Positions 39,384 through 50,057 are shown, counted from the first letter of the stretch. The stretch: DNA of 64,000 bases from Lentzea guizhouensis (GCF_001701025.1 NZ_CP016793.1:4960001-5024000), one strand, 5' to 3'. A program made the numbers and translations. Notes: generated from the sequence alone by a model not told the origin.

Positions 39384-39951
39384 GCGGGTGAAGGTCGGAC
39401 GCCGGCGGGTCGGCGCGGTGCTGCTCGTCGTCGCGGGGGTGCTGGCGGCGGTGGCGAGTTTTCAGCGGATGTACGAGCTGGCGTTCCAGGCGCCTGGGCG
39501 GCAGGAGGGGTACTCGTCGTCGTTGACGATCATCGACGTGGAGACCGGTGAGGTGCACGCTCCCCTGGACGACAACGGCTGGCTGCTGATCGCGGTCGCC
39601 GTCCTGCTCGTCGTGAGCGGACTGGTGTTGCTGCGCAACAGGACCGTCGCGAAGGCGTTGTCGATGGCGGCCGCCGGGGCCATCACCGGGATCCTGCTGT
39701 CGTACCTGCTGATGGTGCGCCGCATCGGACAGCCGGCCACCGGCCTGAGCAGCATCGACGTCGTCGTCGAGTACCGGGCCGGCATCTACCTCTGGGCCGC
39801 GGCCGCGGTGGCCGCGATCGCCGGGGCCGTGGTCGCGCAGCTGCAAGAGCGGGCGCCGGAGAAGGACGTGTTGATCCACGAGTTCACCGACGACGACACG
39901 CCGCCGTTCGGGATCGCGGTCCCGGTCGTGCTGGAGCCGAAGCGTGAGTAG
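39376..39951 (+). CDS. array membrane protein 2 (four-helix, DDDTPPFGI tail)
   Basis: 191 residues from ATG 39376, overlapping the previous stop as ATGGGTGA. Membrane segments ~12-29, ~68-87, ~95-115 and ~135-153. Its first outer loop is the longest departure from the family (YSSSLTIIDVETGEVHAPL, with no Trp motif). The tail reads VLIHEFTDDDTPPFGIAVP followed by EPKRE. Function unknown; paralogy to its neighbours is seen in topology, the YRAGIYLW segment before the last helix, and the tail. Confidence 0.85.
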   Translation: MGERVKVGRRRVGAVLLVVAGVLAAVASFQRMYELAFQAPGRQEGYSSSLTIIDVETGEVHAPLDDNGWLLIAVAVLLVVSGLVLLRNRTVAKALSMAAAGAITGILLSYLLMVRRIGQPATGLSSIDVVVEYRAGIYLWAAAAVAAIAGAVVAQLQERAPEKDVLIHEFTDDDTPPFGIAVPVVLEPKRE

Positions 39952-40525
39952 GAAGGTCGCGGCGGGAGTCGTGCTGCTGGGCGGCCTGCTCGCGGTCGTC
40001 AGCAGCTTGCTGGACATGCGCGTCGCGGTGCACGACGACCGGGACTTCGACCGCAGGTACGTCACGACGCTGTTCGGGACGAAGTCGGAGGCTTCCGGGC
40101 TGCCGTACGTGGAAGGGTTGTACAACCAGGGTTTCGCCGTCCTGCTCACGGTCGCGGTCATGGTGGTCGCGGCGGTGCTCGCGGGACGGGGCGTGCGGGC
40201 CGCGCGGGTGGCGACGCTGGCCGCGGCCAGCGTGTTCGCCGGGGTCGTGGTGGCGTTCGTGGTCAGCGCGCTGCACGAGGAGGAGCTGATCAAGGCTTAC
40301 GCGGCGCTGTCGTCGTTCCGGTACGAGGTCACCTACCTGCCGGGGACGTACCTGCTGGTCCTGGCCGCCGTGGTCGGGCTGGTCGGCGCGGTCCTGGTGC
40401 ACCGGGCACCTGCGCGGCACCCTGCCGCGCAGCCGGAGGAAGCCGTTGTGGTGCACCAGTTCACGGACGACGACACGCCTCCGTTCGGGATCGCGATGCC
40501 GAACGTGGAGCGCCGCGGTGGTTGA
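39944..40525 (+). CDS. array membrane protein 3 (four-helix, DDDTPPFGI tail)
   Basis: 193 residues from GTG 39944, 8-bp overlap. Features shared with the most typical members: MSRKVAAGVVLLGGLLAVVSSL helix 1, outer-loop TTLFGTKSEASG, an AVMVVAAVL helix 2, then VSALHEEELIKAY and VTYLPGTYLLVLAAVVGLVGAVLVH around helices 3-4, and the tail VVVHQFTDDDTPPFGIAMP. The acidic HEEEL segment faces outward by the positive-inside rule, the tail inward. Unknown function. Confidence 0.87.
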   Translation: MSRKVAAGVVLLGGLLAVVSSLLDMRVAVHDDRDFDRRYVTTLFGTKSEASGLPYVEGLYNQGFAVLLTVAVMVVAAVLAGRGVRAARVATLAAASVFAGVVVAFVVSALHEEELIKAYAALSSFRYEVTYLPGTYLLVLAAVVGLVGAVLVHRAPARHPAAQPEEAVVVHQFTDDDTPPFGIAMPNVERRGG

Positions 40526-41075
40526 CCGCCGACTGGCCGCGGGACTCGTGGTGCTGGGTGCGGCGCTGACCGCCGTCGCGAGCCTCAACGACCTCTACAC
40601 CAGCGGCCACGAAGGCCCGGCGCCGTTCGCCACGCAGACGGTCTCCCTGTGGGGAGCCAAATCGGACGCCGTCGGTGACCCGGACGTCACCACCGTGATG
40701 AACGCCGGAGTGCCCGTGTTGCTCGCCGCCGCCGTCATGGTCGTGGCCGCCGTGCTGACGCTGGTGCCCGCCCCGAGGACCATCGGGACCGCCCGCACCA
40801 CCACGATGATCGCCGCGGGCGGGCTCGTCGGGCTCGTGCTGGCGTTCGTGGTCGGCGTGCTGCACGAGGAGGAGCTGATGAGCTCCGCCTACGACATGCC
40901 GGGCCACACGTACCGGATGTCGTACCTGCCGGGGTTGTACCTGTTGGCCGCGGGTGGGCTCGTCGGGCTGATCGGTGCCGTGCTGGTACAACGGCGGCAA
41001 CCCACCGACGACGACCACACACCACCGTCCGGGACCGCGGTCCCGGCCGAGGCAGGAGAGCACCAGCGTGACTGA
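40518..41075 (+). CDS. array membrane protein 4 (four-helix, degenerate tail)
   Basis: 185 residues from GTG 40518, 8-bp overlap. The four helices, QTVSLWGAKSDAVGDP loop, VGVLHEEELMSSAYD and SYLPGLYLLAAGGLVGLIGAVLVQRR are close to members 3 and 5. The tail has lost the VVVHQ part and reads DDDHTPPSGTAVP, a degenerate form of the motif. This shows that the tail can decay while the membrane part stays. Confidence 0.85.
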   Translation: MVDRRLAAGLVVLGAALTAVASLNDLYTSGHEGPAPFATQTVSLWGAKSDAVGDPDVTTVMNAGVPVLLAAAVMVVAAVLTLVPAPRTIGTARTTTMIAAGGLVGLVLAFVVGVLHEEELMSSAYDMPGHTYRMSYLPGLYLLAAGGLVGLIGAVLVQRRQPTDDDHTPPSGTAVPAEAGEHQRD

Positions 41076-41661
41076 TCGGGGGAAGCCGGCCGCAGTGCTC
41101 CTCGTGCTGGGCGGCGTGCTGGCGGCGGTGAGCACCCAGCTGTCCACGTACACGGTGCTGCACCGGGCGCAGGAGGTCTTCGCGTTCGGCGGCACGCTGT
41201 GGCGCACCTCGGCGGCGCCGACGACGGGGCGCGACCTGAACCCGTTGCTCAGCGTCGGCACGTGGGTCGTGATCACCGTCGTGGTGATGGTGGTGGCCGG
41301 TCTGCTCGCGCTGCGCCGCGACCGGGTGGCGCCGACCGCCCGCGTGGTGGTGCTGGTCGCGGCGGCCGCGTTCCTCGGGGTCGTCACGGCCTACGCGGTC
41401 GGGGTGCTGCGCGAGGAGGAGATGATCAACGCGTACGAGCAGGCCTCGTCGGTCCCGTACGTCTACCGCCTCGATCCCGGTCTCTACCTGCTCTTCGCGG
41501 CCGCCGTGGTGGGGCTCGCCGGCGCGGTGCTCGCCCAGCGGCCACGACCGGCGGTGGCAGAGCCGGACGAGGACGCCGTGGTGGTGCACCAGTTGGTCGA
41601 CGACGACACGCCGCCGTTCGGGATCGCGATGCCGGTCGCAGAGGAGCCGCGACGTGACTGA
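41068..41661 (+). CDS. array membrane protein 5 (four-helix, DDDTPPFGI tail)
   Basis: 197 residues from GTG 41068; the junction GTGACTGA with the previous gene encodes both its R-D-stop end and this gene's M-T-D start. Helices ~8-25, ~70-90, ~98-118 and ~137-155. Outer loop GGTLWRTSAAPTTG; VGVLREEEMINAYEQ; LDPGLYLLFAAAVVGLAGAVLAQR; tail VVVHQLVDDDTPPFGIAMP and EPRRD end. Unknown function. Confidence 0.87.
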   Translation: MTDRGKPAAVLLVLGGVLAAVSTQLSTYTVLHRAQEVFAFGGTLWRTSAAPTTGRDLNPLLSVGTWVVITVVVMVVAGLLALRRDRVAPTARVVVLVAAAAFLGVVTAYAVGVLREEEMINAYEQASSVPYVYRLDPGLYLLFAAAVVGLAGAVLAQRPRPAVAEPDEDAVVVHQLVDDDTPPFGIAMPVAEEPRRD

Positions 41662-42196
41662 CCGCAGGATCGCCGCCGGGGTCGTGCTGCTCGGCGGAGT
41701 GCTCGCCGGCGCCGGCTCTCTGCTGGACCTGTTCGTCACGCGCTTCGGCGGTTCGCCGCCGGCCAGCCAGTTCGTGTCGCTGTGGAGCACGCGGACGGAC
41801 CAGCCGGGGCGCCTGGAGGTCGACGGCGTGATGGACGCCGGGTGGCCCGTGGTGGCCGCCACCGCGGTGATGGTGGTGGCCGCGCTGCTGACGCTGACCA
41901 GGCTCGCCGGTGCCGCGCGCATCGCGACGGTCGTCGGCGCCGGTGCCCTGCTCGGCGTCGTGCTGGTGTTCATGCTCGACGTCTGGTTCCGGGAGAGGCT
42001 GCTGGAGGAGTTCACCAGCGACCAGGAGGTCACGCTCACGCTGACGTACCTGCCCGGCCTGTACCTGCTTCTCGCCGGAACGCTGGTCGGGCTGGCCGGC
42101 GCGGTCCTGGTGCAACGGCACCCGGTCGAGCCGGTGGTGAGCGACGACGTTCCCGCGGAGGGCGTCGAGACGCCCGTGGAGCCGAAAGGTGACTGA
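41654..42196 (+). CDS. array membrane protein 6 (four-helix, tail motif lost)
   Basis: 180 residues from GTG 41654, 8-bp overlap of the same GTGACTGA type. It keeps MTDRRIAAGVVLLGGVLAGAGSL, the QFVSLWSTRTDQPG loop, an AVMVVAALLTL helix 2 and LTYLPGLYLLLAGTLVGLAGAVLVQR. The acidic segment is FRERLLEEF instead of HEEEL. The tail (VVSDDVPAEGVETPVEPKGD) no longer shows DDDTPPFGI. Unknown function. Confidence 0.85.
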   Translation: MTDRRIAAGVVLLGGVLAGAGSLLDLFVTRFGGSPPASQFVSLWSTRTDQPGRLEVDGVMDAGWPVVAATAVMVVAALLTLTRLAGAARIATVVGAGALLGVVLVFMLDVWFRERLLEEFTSDQEVTLTLTYLPGLYLLLAGTLVGLAGAVLVQRHPVEPVVSDDVPAEGVETPVEPKGD

Positions 42197-42779
42197 CCGC
42201 GGGAGGGTCGCGGCACTGCTGGTGGTCGTGAGCGCGGTGCTGACCGGCGTCAGCAGCACGCTGGACATGTACACCGAGGTCCAGCCCACGACGAGCGAGA
42301 GCATCACCAACACCACCTCGTTGTGGGGTTTTCGCTCGACGATGCCGGGTTTTCTCCACACGGACACCGTGCTCGACGACGGCCTGCCGATCGTCGTCGT
42401 GGTGGCGCTCATGGTGGTGGCGGCGGTGTTCACGGTGCGCAACGGCAGGACCGCCTCCGTCGCACGGTCGGCGTTGCTCGTCCTCGCCGGGCTGTTCGCC
42501 GGTCTCGTGCTCGCCTTCGCGGTCGGTGCGCTGGCCCGAGCCGAGATTGCGCGGGCCTTTCCGGAGTCTCCGGCGTGGAAGTACGAAATGGAGTTCCTGC
42601 CCGGTTTCCACCTGCTGGTGGCCGCCGCGGTCATCGGGCTCGCGGGTGCGGTGCTGGCCCAACGCGCACAACCGGCGGCAGGCGAGCTGGAGGAGGAGAC
42701 GGCGGTGGTCGTGCACCAGCTCGCGGACGACGACACACCGCCGTTCGGGATCAAGATCGGACGACAGGAGGCGCGGTGA
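42189..42779 (+). CDS. array membrane protein 7 (four-helix, DDDTPPFGI tail)
   Basis: 196 residues from GTG 42189, again an 8-bp overlap. Helix 1 RVAALLVVVSAVLTGVSSTL; outer loop NTTSLWGFRSTMPGFLH; VVVVALMVVAAVF; VGALARAEIARAF; MEFLPGFHLLVAAAVIGLAGAVLAQR; tail VVVHQLADDDTPPFGIKI. The acidic triplet HEEEL is reduced to ARAEI. It is the last member with the tail. Confidence 0.87.
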   Translation: MTDRGRVAALLVVVSAVLTGVSSTLDMYTEVQPTTSESITNTTSLWGFRSTMPGFLHTDTVLDDGLPIVVVVALMVVAAVFTVRNGRTASVARSALLVLAGLFAGLVLAFAVGALARAEIARAFPESPAWKYEMEFLPGFHLLVAAAVIGLAGAVLAQRAQPAAGELEEETAVVVHQLADDDTPPFGIKIGRQEAR

Positions 42780-43207
42780 TCGGACGACCGACGGCGATCG
42801 CGTTGATCGCGGTGGGCGTGGTGCTGACGGCGGGTGCGATGGTGCTGCCGTGGTACTCGACCGCCTACGCCGGCAACGTCGAGGTGGTCGTCCGGGCCTG
42901 GGGCACGGAGGTCCTCAACAAGCCCGGCGACTGGCCCGCAGGCGAGCTCTCGCCCTGGTACGGGATCCCGATCGCGGCCACGGTCGCGTTGCTCCTCGCC
43001 GGGCTGAGGGTGCGGTGGGCGGCGCTCGCGGGTGCGGTGGCGCAGGCCGGGGCGACCGCGGTCGTGGCGGCGCTGGTCGTGTCGGAACGCGGGCACGCCG
43101 TCGACCAGCAGGGCGACTTCGCGCTCGGTTACGGACTGGTGTTCCTGGCGGTCGGCACGGTCATCGCGCTGGTCGGAGCTGTTGCGGCACAACGGGAGGC
43201 GGCGTGA
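42776..43207 (+). CDS. array membrane protein 8 (short, tail-less)
   Basis: 143 residues from GTG 42776; the overlap shortens to 4 bp here. Four membrane segments (~6-25, ~65-82, ~88-106, ~120-138). The first loop has VVVRAWGTEVLNKPGDWPAG, aligning with the LWG motif of the others, and PWYGIPIAATVALLL starts helix 2. It ends at AAQREAA directly after helix 4, with no cytosolic tail. Probably a more distant paralogue. Unknown function. Confidence 0.82.
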   Translation: MIGRPTAIALIAVGVVLTAGAMVLPWYSTAYAGNVEVVVRAWGTEVLNKPGDWPAGELSPWYGIPIAATVALLLAGLRVRWAALAGAVAQAGATAVVAALVVSERGHAVDQQGDFALGYGLVFLAVGTVIALVGAVAAQREAA

Positions 43208-43644
43208 GGAAGCTCATCAGGACCGGGCTAGTGGTGGTCGCGGCCGCGGCGGCGGTCGTGGCGACGTTCCTGCCGCTGTCCGAGCTCAGGATCCGCCTCG
43301 CCCCCGACCAGCCGCAGACGGAGTTCGTCACGACCGGCTGGCGCACGCACTTCGGCGACACGGTCGACCCGCACGGGCCGATGTTCGGCATTCCGGTCGC
43401 GGTCGCCGCGCTCGTGCTCCTCGCGGGGGTCTTCCTGAGGAAGCTCACCTTCGCCGGAGCCGCCGCGCTCGCCGGAACAACGGGAATGTTGTTCGTGTAC
43501 TTGGTGAACGCCATCAGCTTCCACAAATCGGGCAACATCACCATCGACCCGGCGCTGGAAGCGGGCTTCGGCACCGGGATCTGGGTGCTGCTGGCCGCGG
43601 TCGTGATCGCGTTCGCCGCCGTCGTGGTTCACCCCGACGACTGA
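43204..43644 (+). CDS. array membrane protein 9 (short, tail-less)
   Basis: 146 residues from GTG 43204 (4-bp overlap). Four membrane segments; the outer loop TEFVTTGWRTHFGDTVDPHGP keeps the Trp motif, MFGIPVAVAALVLLAG matches helix 2 of member 8. The loop between helices 3 and 4 is SFHKSGNITIDPALEAGFG. It stops at HPDD after the last helix. It closes the array; steA follows after about 60 bp without an overlap. Confidence 0.82.
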   Translation: MRKLIRTGLVVVAAAAAVVATFLPLSELRIRLAPDQPQTEFVTTGWRTHFGDTVDPHGPMFGIPVAVAALVLLAGVFLRKLTFAGAAALAGTTGMLFVYLVNAISFHKSGNITIDPALEAGFGTGIWVLLAAVVIAFAAVVVHPDD

Positions 43645-43706
43645 CCAGCAGGAATCGCCCGGCGTGCCTCACCTGTCCCATGAGCAGCGTGAGCCACTAT
43701 CGGCGC

Positions 43707-44891
43707 ATGAAGCTTTCCGGGTTGCTCAACCGCACCAACCACGAACTTCCCGGTGTCACCGGTGTCGCGCGCGTGGACCGGCGCGTCAGCGACCTGGTGC
43801 GGCGGGTCAGCCCCGGTGACGTGGCCGTGTTCGACCTGGTCGACCTCGACCGGCGCACCGCGGAGGCCCTCGTCGCCGCCGAGGTGGTCGGGGTCGTGAA
43901 CGCCTCGCCGTCCATTTCCGGCCGCTTTCCCAACCTCGGCCCGGAACTGCTGATCGAGGCGGGCATCCCGCTCATCGACAACGTCGGCGCCACCGCGTTG
44001 CGCGAGATCAGGGAGGGCGCGAAGATCCGCCTGCACGAAGGCGTCGTGTACGCGGGCGAACGCGAGCTCGCGCAGGGGATCGAGCAGAACGCGGAAAGCA
44101 TCGCCGACGCCATGATCGAGGCGAAAGCCGGCATGTCGGCGCAGCTGGAGGCGTTCTCCGCCAACACCATCGAGTTCCTGCGCCGGGAACGCGCGCTCGT
44201 GCTCGACGGCGTCGGCGTGCCCGAGGTGTACGTGCCGATGCGCGACCGGCAGGTGCTCGTCGTCGCGGGCGGCCCGTCGCACGCCGAGGAGCTGCGCAAG
44301 CTCAAGAAGTACATCCGCGAGTACCGGCCGGTGCTGATCGGGGTCGACACCGGCGCGGACACGCTGCTCGACGCCGGTCTCAAGCCGGACATCGTCGTCG
44401 GCGACCCCGACGGCATCGGCACCGCGTCACTGCGCGCGGCCACCGAGGTGGTCGTGCCGGCGCAGACCGACGGCCACGCGCCCGGCCTGCAACGCATCCA
44501 GGACCTCGGCATCGGCGCGGTGACCTTCCCCGCGTCCGGCAACGCGGAAGACCTCGCGTTGCTGCTCGCCGAAGCACACGGCGCGTCCCTCGTCGTCACG
44601 GTCGGGCTGCGCGCGACGCTGCGCGAGTTCCTCGACCGGGGGCACTCCGGTTCCAACCCCTCCACGTTCCTCACCCGGCTGAAGCTCGGCAGCAAGCTCG
44701 TCGACGGGGAGGCCGTCGCGACCCTGCACCGGAGCCGGGTCTCGCTGGGCGTGATCGTCCTGCTGGTGGCCGCCGCGATCGCCGCCATGGCCGCGGCGCT
44801 GGCGGTGTCCGGTGTGGGTCACGTCTACGTCGACATCGTGGTCGACGGCTGGCAATCCGTCGTCAACTGGTTCAAGGGGATCTTCTCGTGA
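43707..44891 (+). CDS. steA: SteA-like septation/cytokinesis protein
   Basis: 394 residues from ATG 43707 (MKLSGLLNRTNHELPGVTG); an in-frame ATG at 43680 would add nine. The soluble part shows PGVTGVARVDRRVSDLVRRVSPGDVAVFDLVDLDRRTAEALV, then VLIGVDTGADTLLDAGLKPDIVVGDPDGI, a thiamin pyrophosphokinase-like catalytic fold segment, and a C-terminal membrane helix (~350-375, VSLGVIVLLVAAAIAAMAAALAV). SteA, described in Corynebacterium glutamicum, acts with SteB in daughter-cell separation. The next gene overlaps by 4 bp and is its usual partner. Confidence 0.88.
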   Translation: MKLSGLLNRTNHELPGVTGVARVDRRVSDLVRRVSPGDVAVFDLVDLDRRTAEALVAAEVVGVVNASPSISGRFPNLGPELLIEAGIPLIDNVGATALREIREGAKIRLHEGVVYAGERELAQGIEQNAESIADAMIEAKAGMSAQLEAFSANTIEFLRRERALVLDGVGVPEVYVPMRDRQVLVVAGGPSHAEELRKLKKYIREYRPVLIGVDTGADTLLDAGLKPDIVVGDPDGIGTASLRAATEVVVPAQTDGHAPGLQRIQDLGIGAVTFPASGNAEDLALLLAEAHGASLVVTVGLRATLREFLDRGHSGSNPSTFLTRLKLGSKLVDGEAVATLHRSRVSLGVIVLLVAAAIAAMAAALAVSGVGHVYVDIVVDGWQSVVNWFKGIFS

Positions 44892-45826
44892 TCACGCTGC
44901 GATACCACATAGTCTCGATCACCGCGGTGTTCCTCGCCCTCGCGGTGGGCGTCGTGCTCGGGTCCACCGCGATCAGCGGCAGGCTGCTGTCCGGGCTGAG
45001 CGACGAGAAGAACTCGTTGGCACAGCAGGTGAGCGACCTGCAGAACGACCGCAACGCGTTGGACGCCAAGCTGACCGAGGCGGACAAGTTCGCCGCGTCG
45101 GTCGGCCCGCTCGCGGTGAAGGACCGGCTGAAGGACCGCACGGTCGTGCTGGTGACCACCTCGGACGCCCGACCGGCCGACCGCGACGCCCTCTCCGGCC
45201 TGCTGAAGTCCGCCGGTGCCGGCGTCACCGGCGAGATCCAGCTGACCGACGCGTTCGCCGACCCGTCCCGCGGCGACCAGCTCCGCGAGCTCGTCGCCCG
45301 CCTGCAGCCCGCCGGCTCGCAGCTGCCGACCGCCGCCGACCCCGGCACCCGCGCCGGTGGCCTGTTCGGCGCGTTGCTGCTGCTCAACCCCACCACCAAC
45401 CAGCCGCAGGCCACCGCGGAGGAGTCCGCGTCCGCGCTCGCCGGGCTCTCCAACGCCGGTTTCGTGAAGGCCACCTCCGGCCTGAAGCCCGCGCAGCTCG
45501 CGGTCGTGCTCACCGGCGGCGCCGCCATCGGTGACTCGGCCGCCGACCGGGCCTCGACGATCGCCCGGTTCGCCACCCAGCTCGACCGCTCCGGCGCGGG
45601 CGTGGTCCTGGCCGGCTCCACCGGGTCCGCGAACGGCACCGGCGCGATCGGCGTGGTGCGGGCGGACACGAACGCGACGTCCGTCCTGTCCAGCGTGGAC
45701 AACTCCGACACCTCGGCCGGCCAGGTCGTCGTGGTGCTCGCACTGAACGAACAGCTCGAAGGCCGCTCCGGCCGGTACGGCGTGGCGGGCAACGCGGAAG
45801 CTTCGTCGCCGGGTACCGCCAGTTAG
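44888..45826 (+). CDS. mctB: MctB/SteB-family membrane protein
   Basis: 312 residues from GTG 44888, overlapping steA by 4 bp. One N-terminal membrane helix (~10-28, ITAVFLALAVGVVLGSTAI), a coiled coil (~38-72, LSDEKNSLAQQVSDLQNDRNALDAKLTEADKF), then an alpha/beta extracytoplasmic domain (VVLVTTSDARPADRDALSGLL; LAVVLTGGAAIGD; GVVLAGS). The M. tuberculosis protein was called a copper-transport channel MctB; the corynebacterial one, SteB, is a SteA partner at the septum. The steA context favours the second role. Its stop overlaps a convergent gene by 4 bp. Confidence 0.88.
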   Translation: MITLRYHIVSITAVFLALAVGVVLGSTAISGRLLSGLSDEKNSLAQQVSDLQNDRNALDAKLTEADKFAASVGPLAVKDRLKDRTVVLVTTSDARPADRDALSGLLKSAGAGVTGEIQLTDAFADPSRGDQLRELVARLQPAGSQLPTAADPGTRAGGLFGALLLLNPTTNQPQATAEESASALAGLSNAGFVKATSGLKPAQLAVVLTGGAAIGDSAADRASTIARFATQLDRSGAGVVLAGSTGSANGTGAIGVVRADTNATSVLSSVDNSDTSAGQVVVVLALNEQLEGRSGRYGVAGNAEASSPGTAS

Positions 45827-46506
45827 TACTCGGTCGTCCAGTCGCCGGGCAGCACCGTCATCAGCTCCTCCATCGCGGCGGGCGTGCGGGCGCGGGCCCA
45901 CAGCCACTGCCGGTCGTCCTCGCGGATGAGCACGTCGTCGGTGCCGAACCACCGCGAGTTCGGGCTGTGCAGCGGCAACGGCCGGAACTGGCTCTCCAGC
46001 AGGGAGATGTCCGCCTCGGACATCTCCCTGTCGGCCGTCGCGGCCCCGTCGCGGAACAGGGCCTCGGACAGCACCAGCTCCACGCACGCCTGCGACAGCC
46101 GCGGCAGCCAGGGGTCCCAGGTCTCCTCGGACTTGTCGACCAGGTCGAGCTTGATCAGCACCGCCGGGTCCTCGTCCCGCGCGGTCGTGCCCCAGGCGGC
46201 CACCCAGTGGTTCTCGTCGCGGAACACCAGCACGTCGCCCTCCATCCGCAGCTCGGCGGGCAGCAGCAGCCGGTCCTGGTTGCTGGTCAGGTCGGGGCGC
46301 TTGCCGAACAACGCGTAGGCCTCGCGCAACGCCGCCGGGATCCGCACGCCCAGCCTCGCCTCCGCGGCGTCGAGGTCCGCGTTGCTCCAGCCGTCCTGCG
46401 CCTCGATCGGCTCGGCCCACCAGGCCGCGAACCCTTCGATGAACCGCCACGCGGCCGCGCGGTTCAACACCGCCCTGGCCGCCGCTCCCACCACGTCGAA
46501 GGTCAC
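45823..46506 (-). CDS. SMI1/KNR4 (SUKH)-like protein
   Basis: 227 residues from GTG 46506. The middle has the SUKH pattern: GWSNADLDAAEARLGVRIPAALREAYALFGKRPDLTSNQDRLLLPAELRMEGDVLVFRDENHWVAAWG, i.e. an amphipathic helix, a Pro-containing turn, LREAYALFG and a beta-rich part. The C-terminal third is unassigned (SRWFGTDDVLIREDDRQWLWARARTPAAMEEL). Such proteins may be immunity proteins or intracellular signalling modules. No toxin is adjacent. Divergent from the methyltransferase gene. Confidence 0.7.
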   Translation of the reverse strand: MTFDVVGAAARAVLNRAAAWRFIEGFAAWWAEPIEAQDGWSNADLDAAEARLGVRIPAALREAYALFGKRPDLTSNQDRLLLPAELRMEGDVLVFRDENHWVAAWGTTARDEDPAVLIKLDLVDKSEETWDPWLPRLSQACVELVLSEALFRDGAATADREMSEADISLLESQFRPLPLHSPNSRWFGTDDVLIREDDRQWLWARARTPAAMEELMTVLPGDWTTEY

Positions 46507-46586
46507 GGCCCCACGATTCCTGATCGCGCGCCGTGCCGCCCGTAGTTCGGGAAATCCCGTACTGCGGCGGACTACGGTTTTCCGCC

Positions 46587-47207
46587 ATGACCGGAACAGG
46601 TGCCGCCTACGACGCCGTCGCGAGCCTCTACGCCGAGCTGTTCAGCGATGTGCTCACGACCCTCCCGCTGGAACGCGCGCTGCTGGCCGCGTTCGCCGAG
46701 CTCGTCCTCGCCCACGGCGCCGGACCGGTCGCCGACATCGGGTGCGGACCAGGACACGTCACGGCGCACATGCGCGCGCTCGGGCCGGAGACGTTCGGCA
46801 TCGACGTGTCCGGCGAGATGATCGCGTTGGCCCGCCAAGCCCATCCGGGATTGCGGTTCGCCGAGGGATCGATGCTGGAGCTGGACCTCGCCGACGGGTC
46901 GCTCGGTGGCGTGCTGGCGTTGTTCTCCACGATCCACCTGCCGCCGCGGCAGCTGCCACTCGCGTTCGCGCAGTTCCACCGGGTGCTTTCGCCGGGCGGT
47001 CATCTGCTGCTGGGGTTCCTCGCCGGTGACGATCCGCTGCCGCGGGAGGTCGACCACAAGGTCGCGCCCGCCTACGAGTGGGCGCCCGGCGCGATCGCCG
47101 AGCTGGTGCGGCGGAACGGGTTCGCCGAGGTCGGGCGCCTGGAGCGGGAGCCGCACGACGGCGAGCGGTTCCGGTCGGGGCTGCTGCTGGCACGCAGGCG
47201 GGCGTGA
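46587..47207 (+). CDS. SAM-dependent methyltransferase, class I
   Basis: 206 residues from ATG 46587; the open frame extends 18 codons upstream without a better start. Motif I VADIGCGPGHVTAHMRALG, motif II FGIDVSGEMIALARQAHP, GSMLELDLADGSLGGVLALFSTIHLPPRQLPLAFAQFHRVLSPGGHLLLGF give a standard small-molecule methyltransferase domain. The substrate is unknown. Such stand-alone enzymes are abundant in actinobacteria. It precedes pyrG but is separated from it by ~130 bp. Confidence 0.9.
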   Translation: MTGTGAAYDAVASLYAELFSDVLTTLPLERALLAAFAELVLAHGAGPVADIGCGPGHVTAHMRALGPETFGIDVSGEMIALARQAHPGLRFAEGSMLELDLADGSLGGVLALFSTIHLPPRQLPLAFAQFHRVLSPGGHLLLGFLAGDDPLPREVDHKVAPAYEWAPGAIAELVRRNGFAEVGRLEREPHDGERFRSGLLLARRRA

Positions 47208-47266
47208 CACAGCTCCACGCGCTGCGCCGATCGGGTGATGTGATCTGCCGGGTCGTGGTGCGCTGA

Positions 47267-49638
<2,372 letters not shown>

Positions 49639-49648
49639 GGTCTGTTCC

Positions 49649-50044
49649 GTGAAGACGCTGAGGGGCGCCCTGTGGAGGTTGCGGGCGCCCCTCAGCGTGC
49701 TCGCGTTGGGTGGCGCGGGTGCCGTGGTGCTGCTGTTCGCCGACCCGAACCAGCCGGACAACCTGCTGCCGAAATGCCCCTTCAAGTGGCTCACCGGGCT
49801 GGACTGCCCCGGTTGCGGCATGACGCGCATGGCACACGCACTGCTGCACGGTGATGTCGTGGCGGCGTGGAACTTCAACGCCGCCATGCTCGTCGTCGGG
49901 GTGCCGTTCTTCGTGTGGCTGTTCGCGCGGTGGATCCGTGCGTCGTGGACGGGCCAGCCCCGGCAGATCCCGAAACTGGTGCCGGGGCTGGTGATCGCCT
50001 TCGCGCTCGTGTGGGGGGTCGGCCGCAACCTGGCGGGCATCTGA
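49649..50044 (+). CDS. DUF2752 membrane protein
   Basis: 131 residues from GTG 49649, 10 bp after the Nudix gene. Three hydrophobic segments (~14-30, ~73-92, ~110-125). Between the first two lies CPFKWLTGLDCPGCGMTRMAHALLHGDVVAAWNFN, the hallmark (P)CPGCGxTR motif of DUF2752. The Cys pair suggests metal binding or redox function, unproven. It ends in a large hairpin shared with the convergent TM2 gene. Confidence 0.9.
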   Translation: MKTLRGALWRLRAPLSVLALGGAGAVVLLFADPNQPDNLLPKCPFKWLTGLDCPGCGMTRMAHALLHGDVVAAWNFNAAMLVVGVPFFVWLFARWIRASWTGQPRQIPKLVPGLVIAFALVWGVGRNLAGI

Positions 50045-50057
50045 CCCCTGTTCTTCA

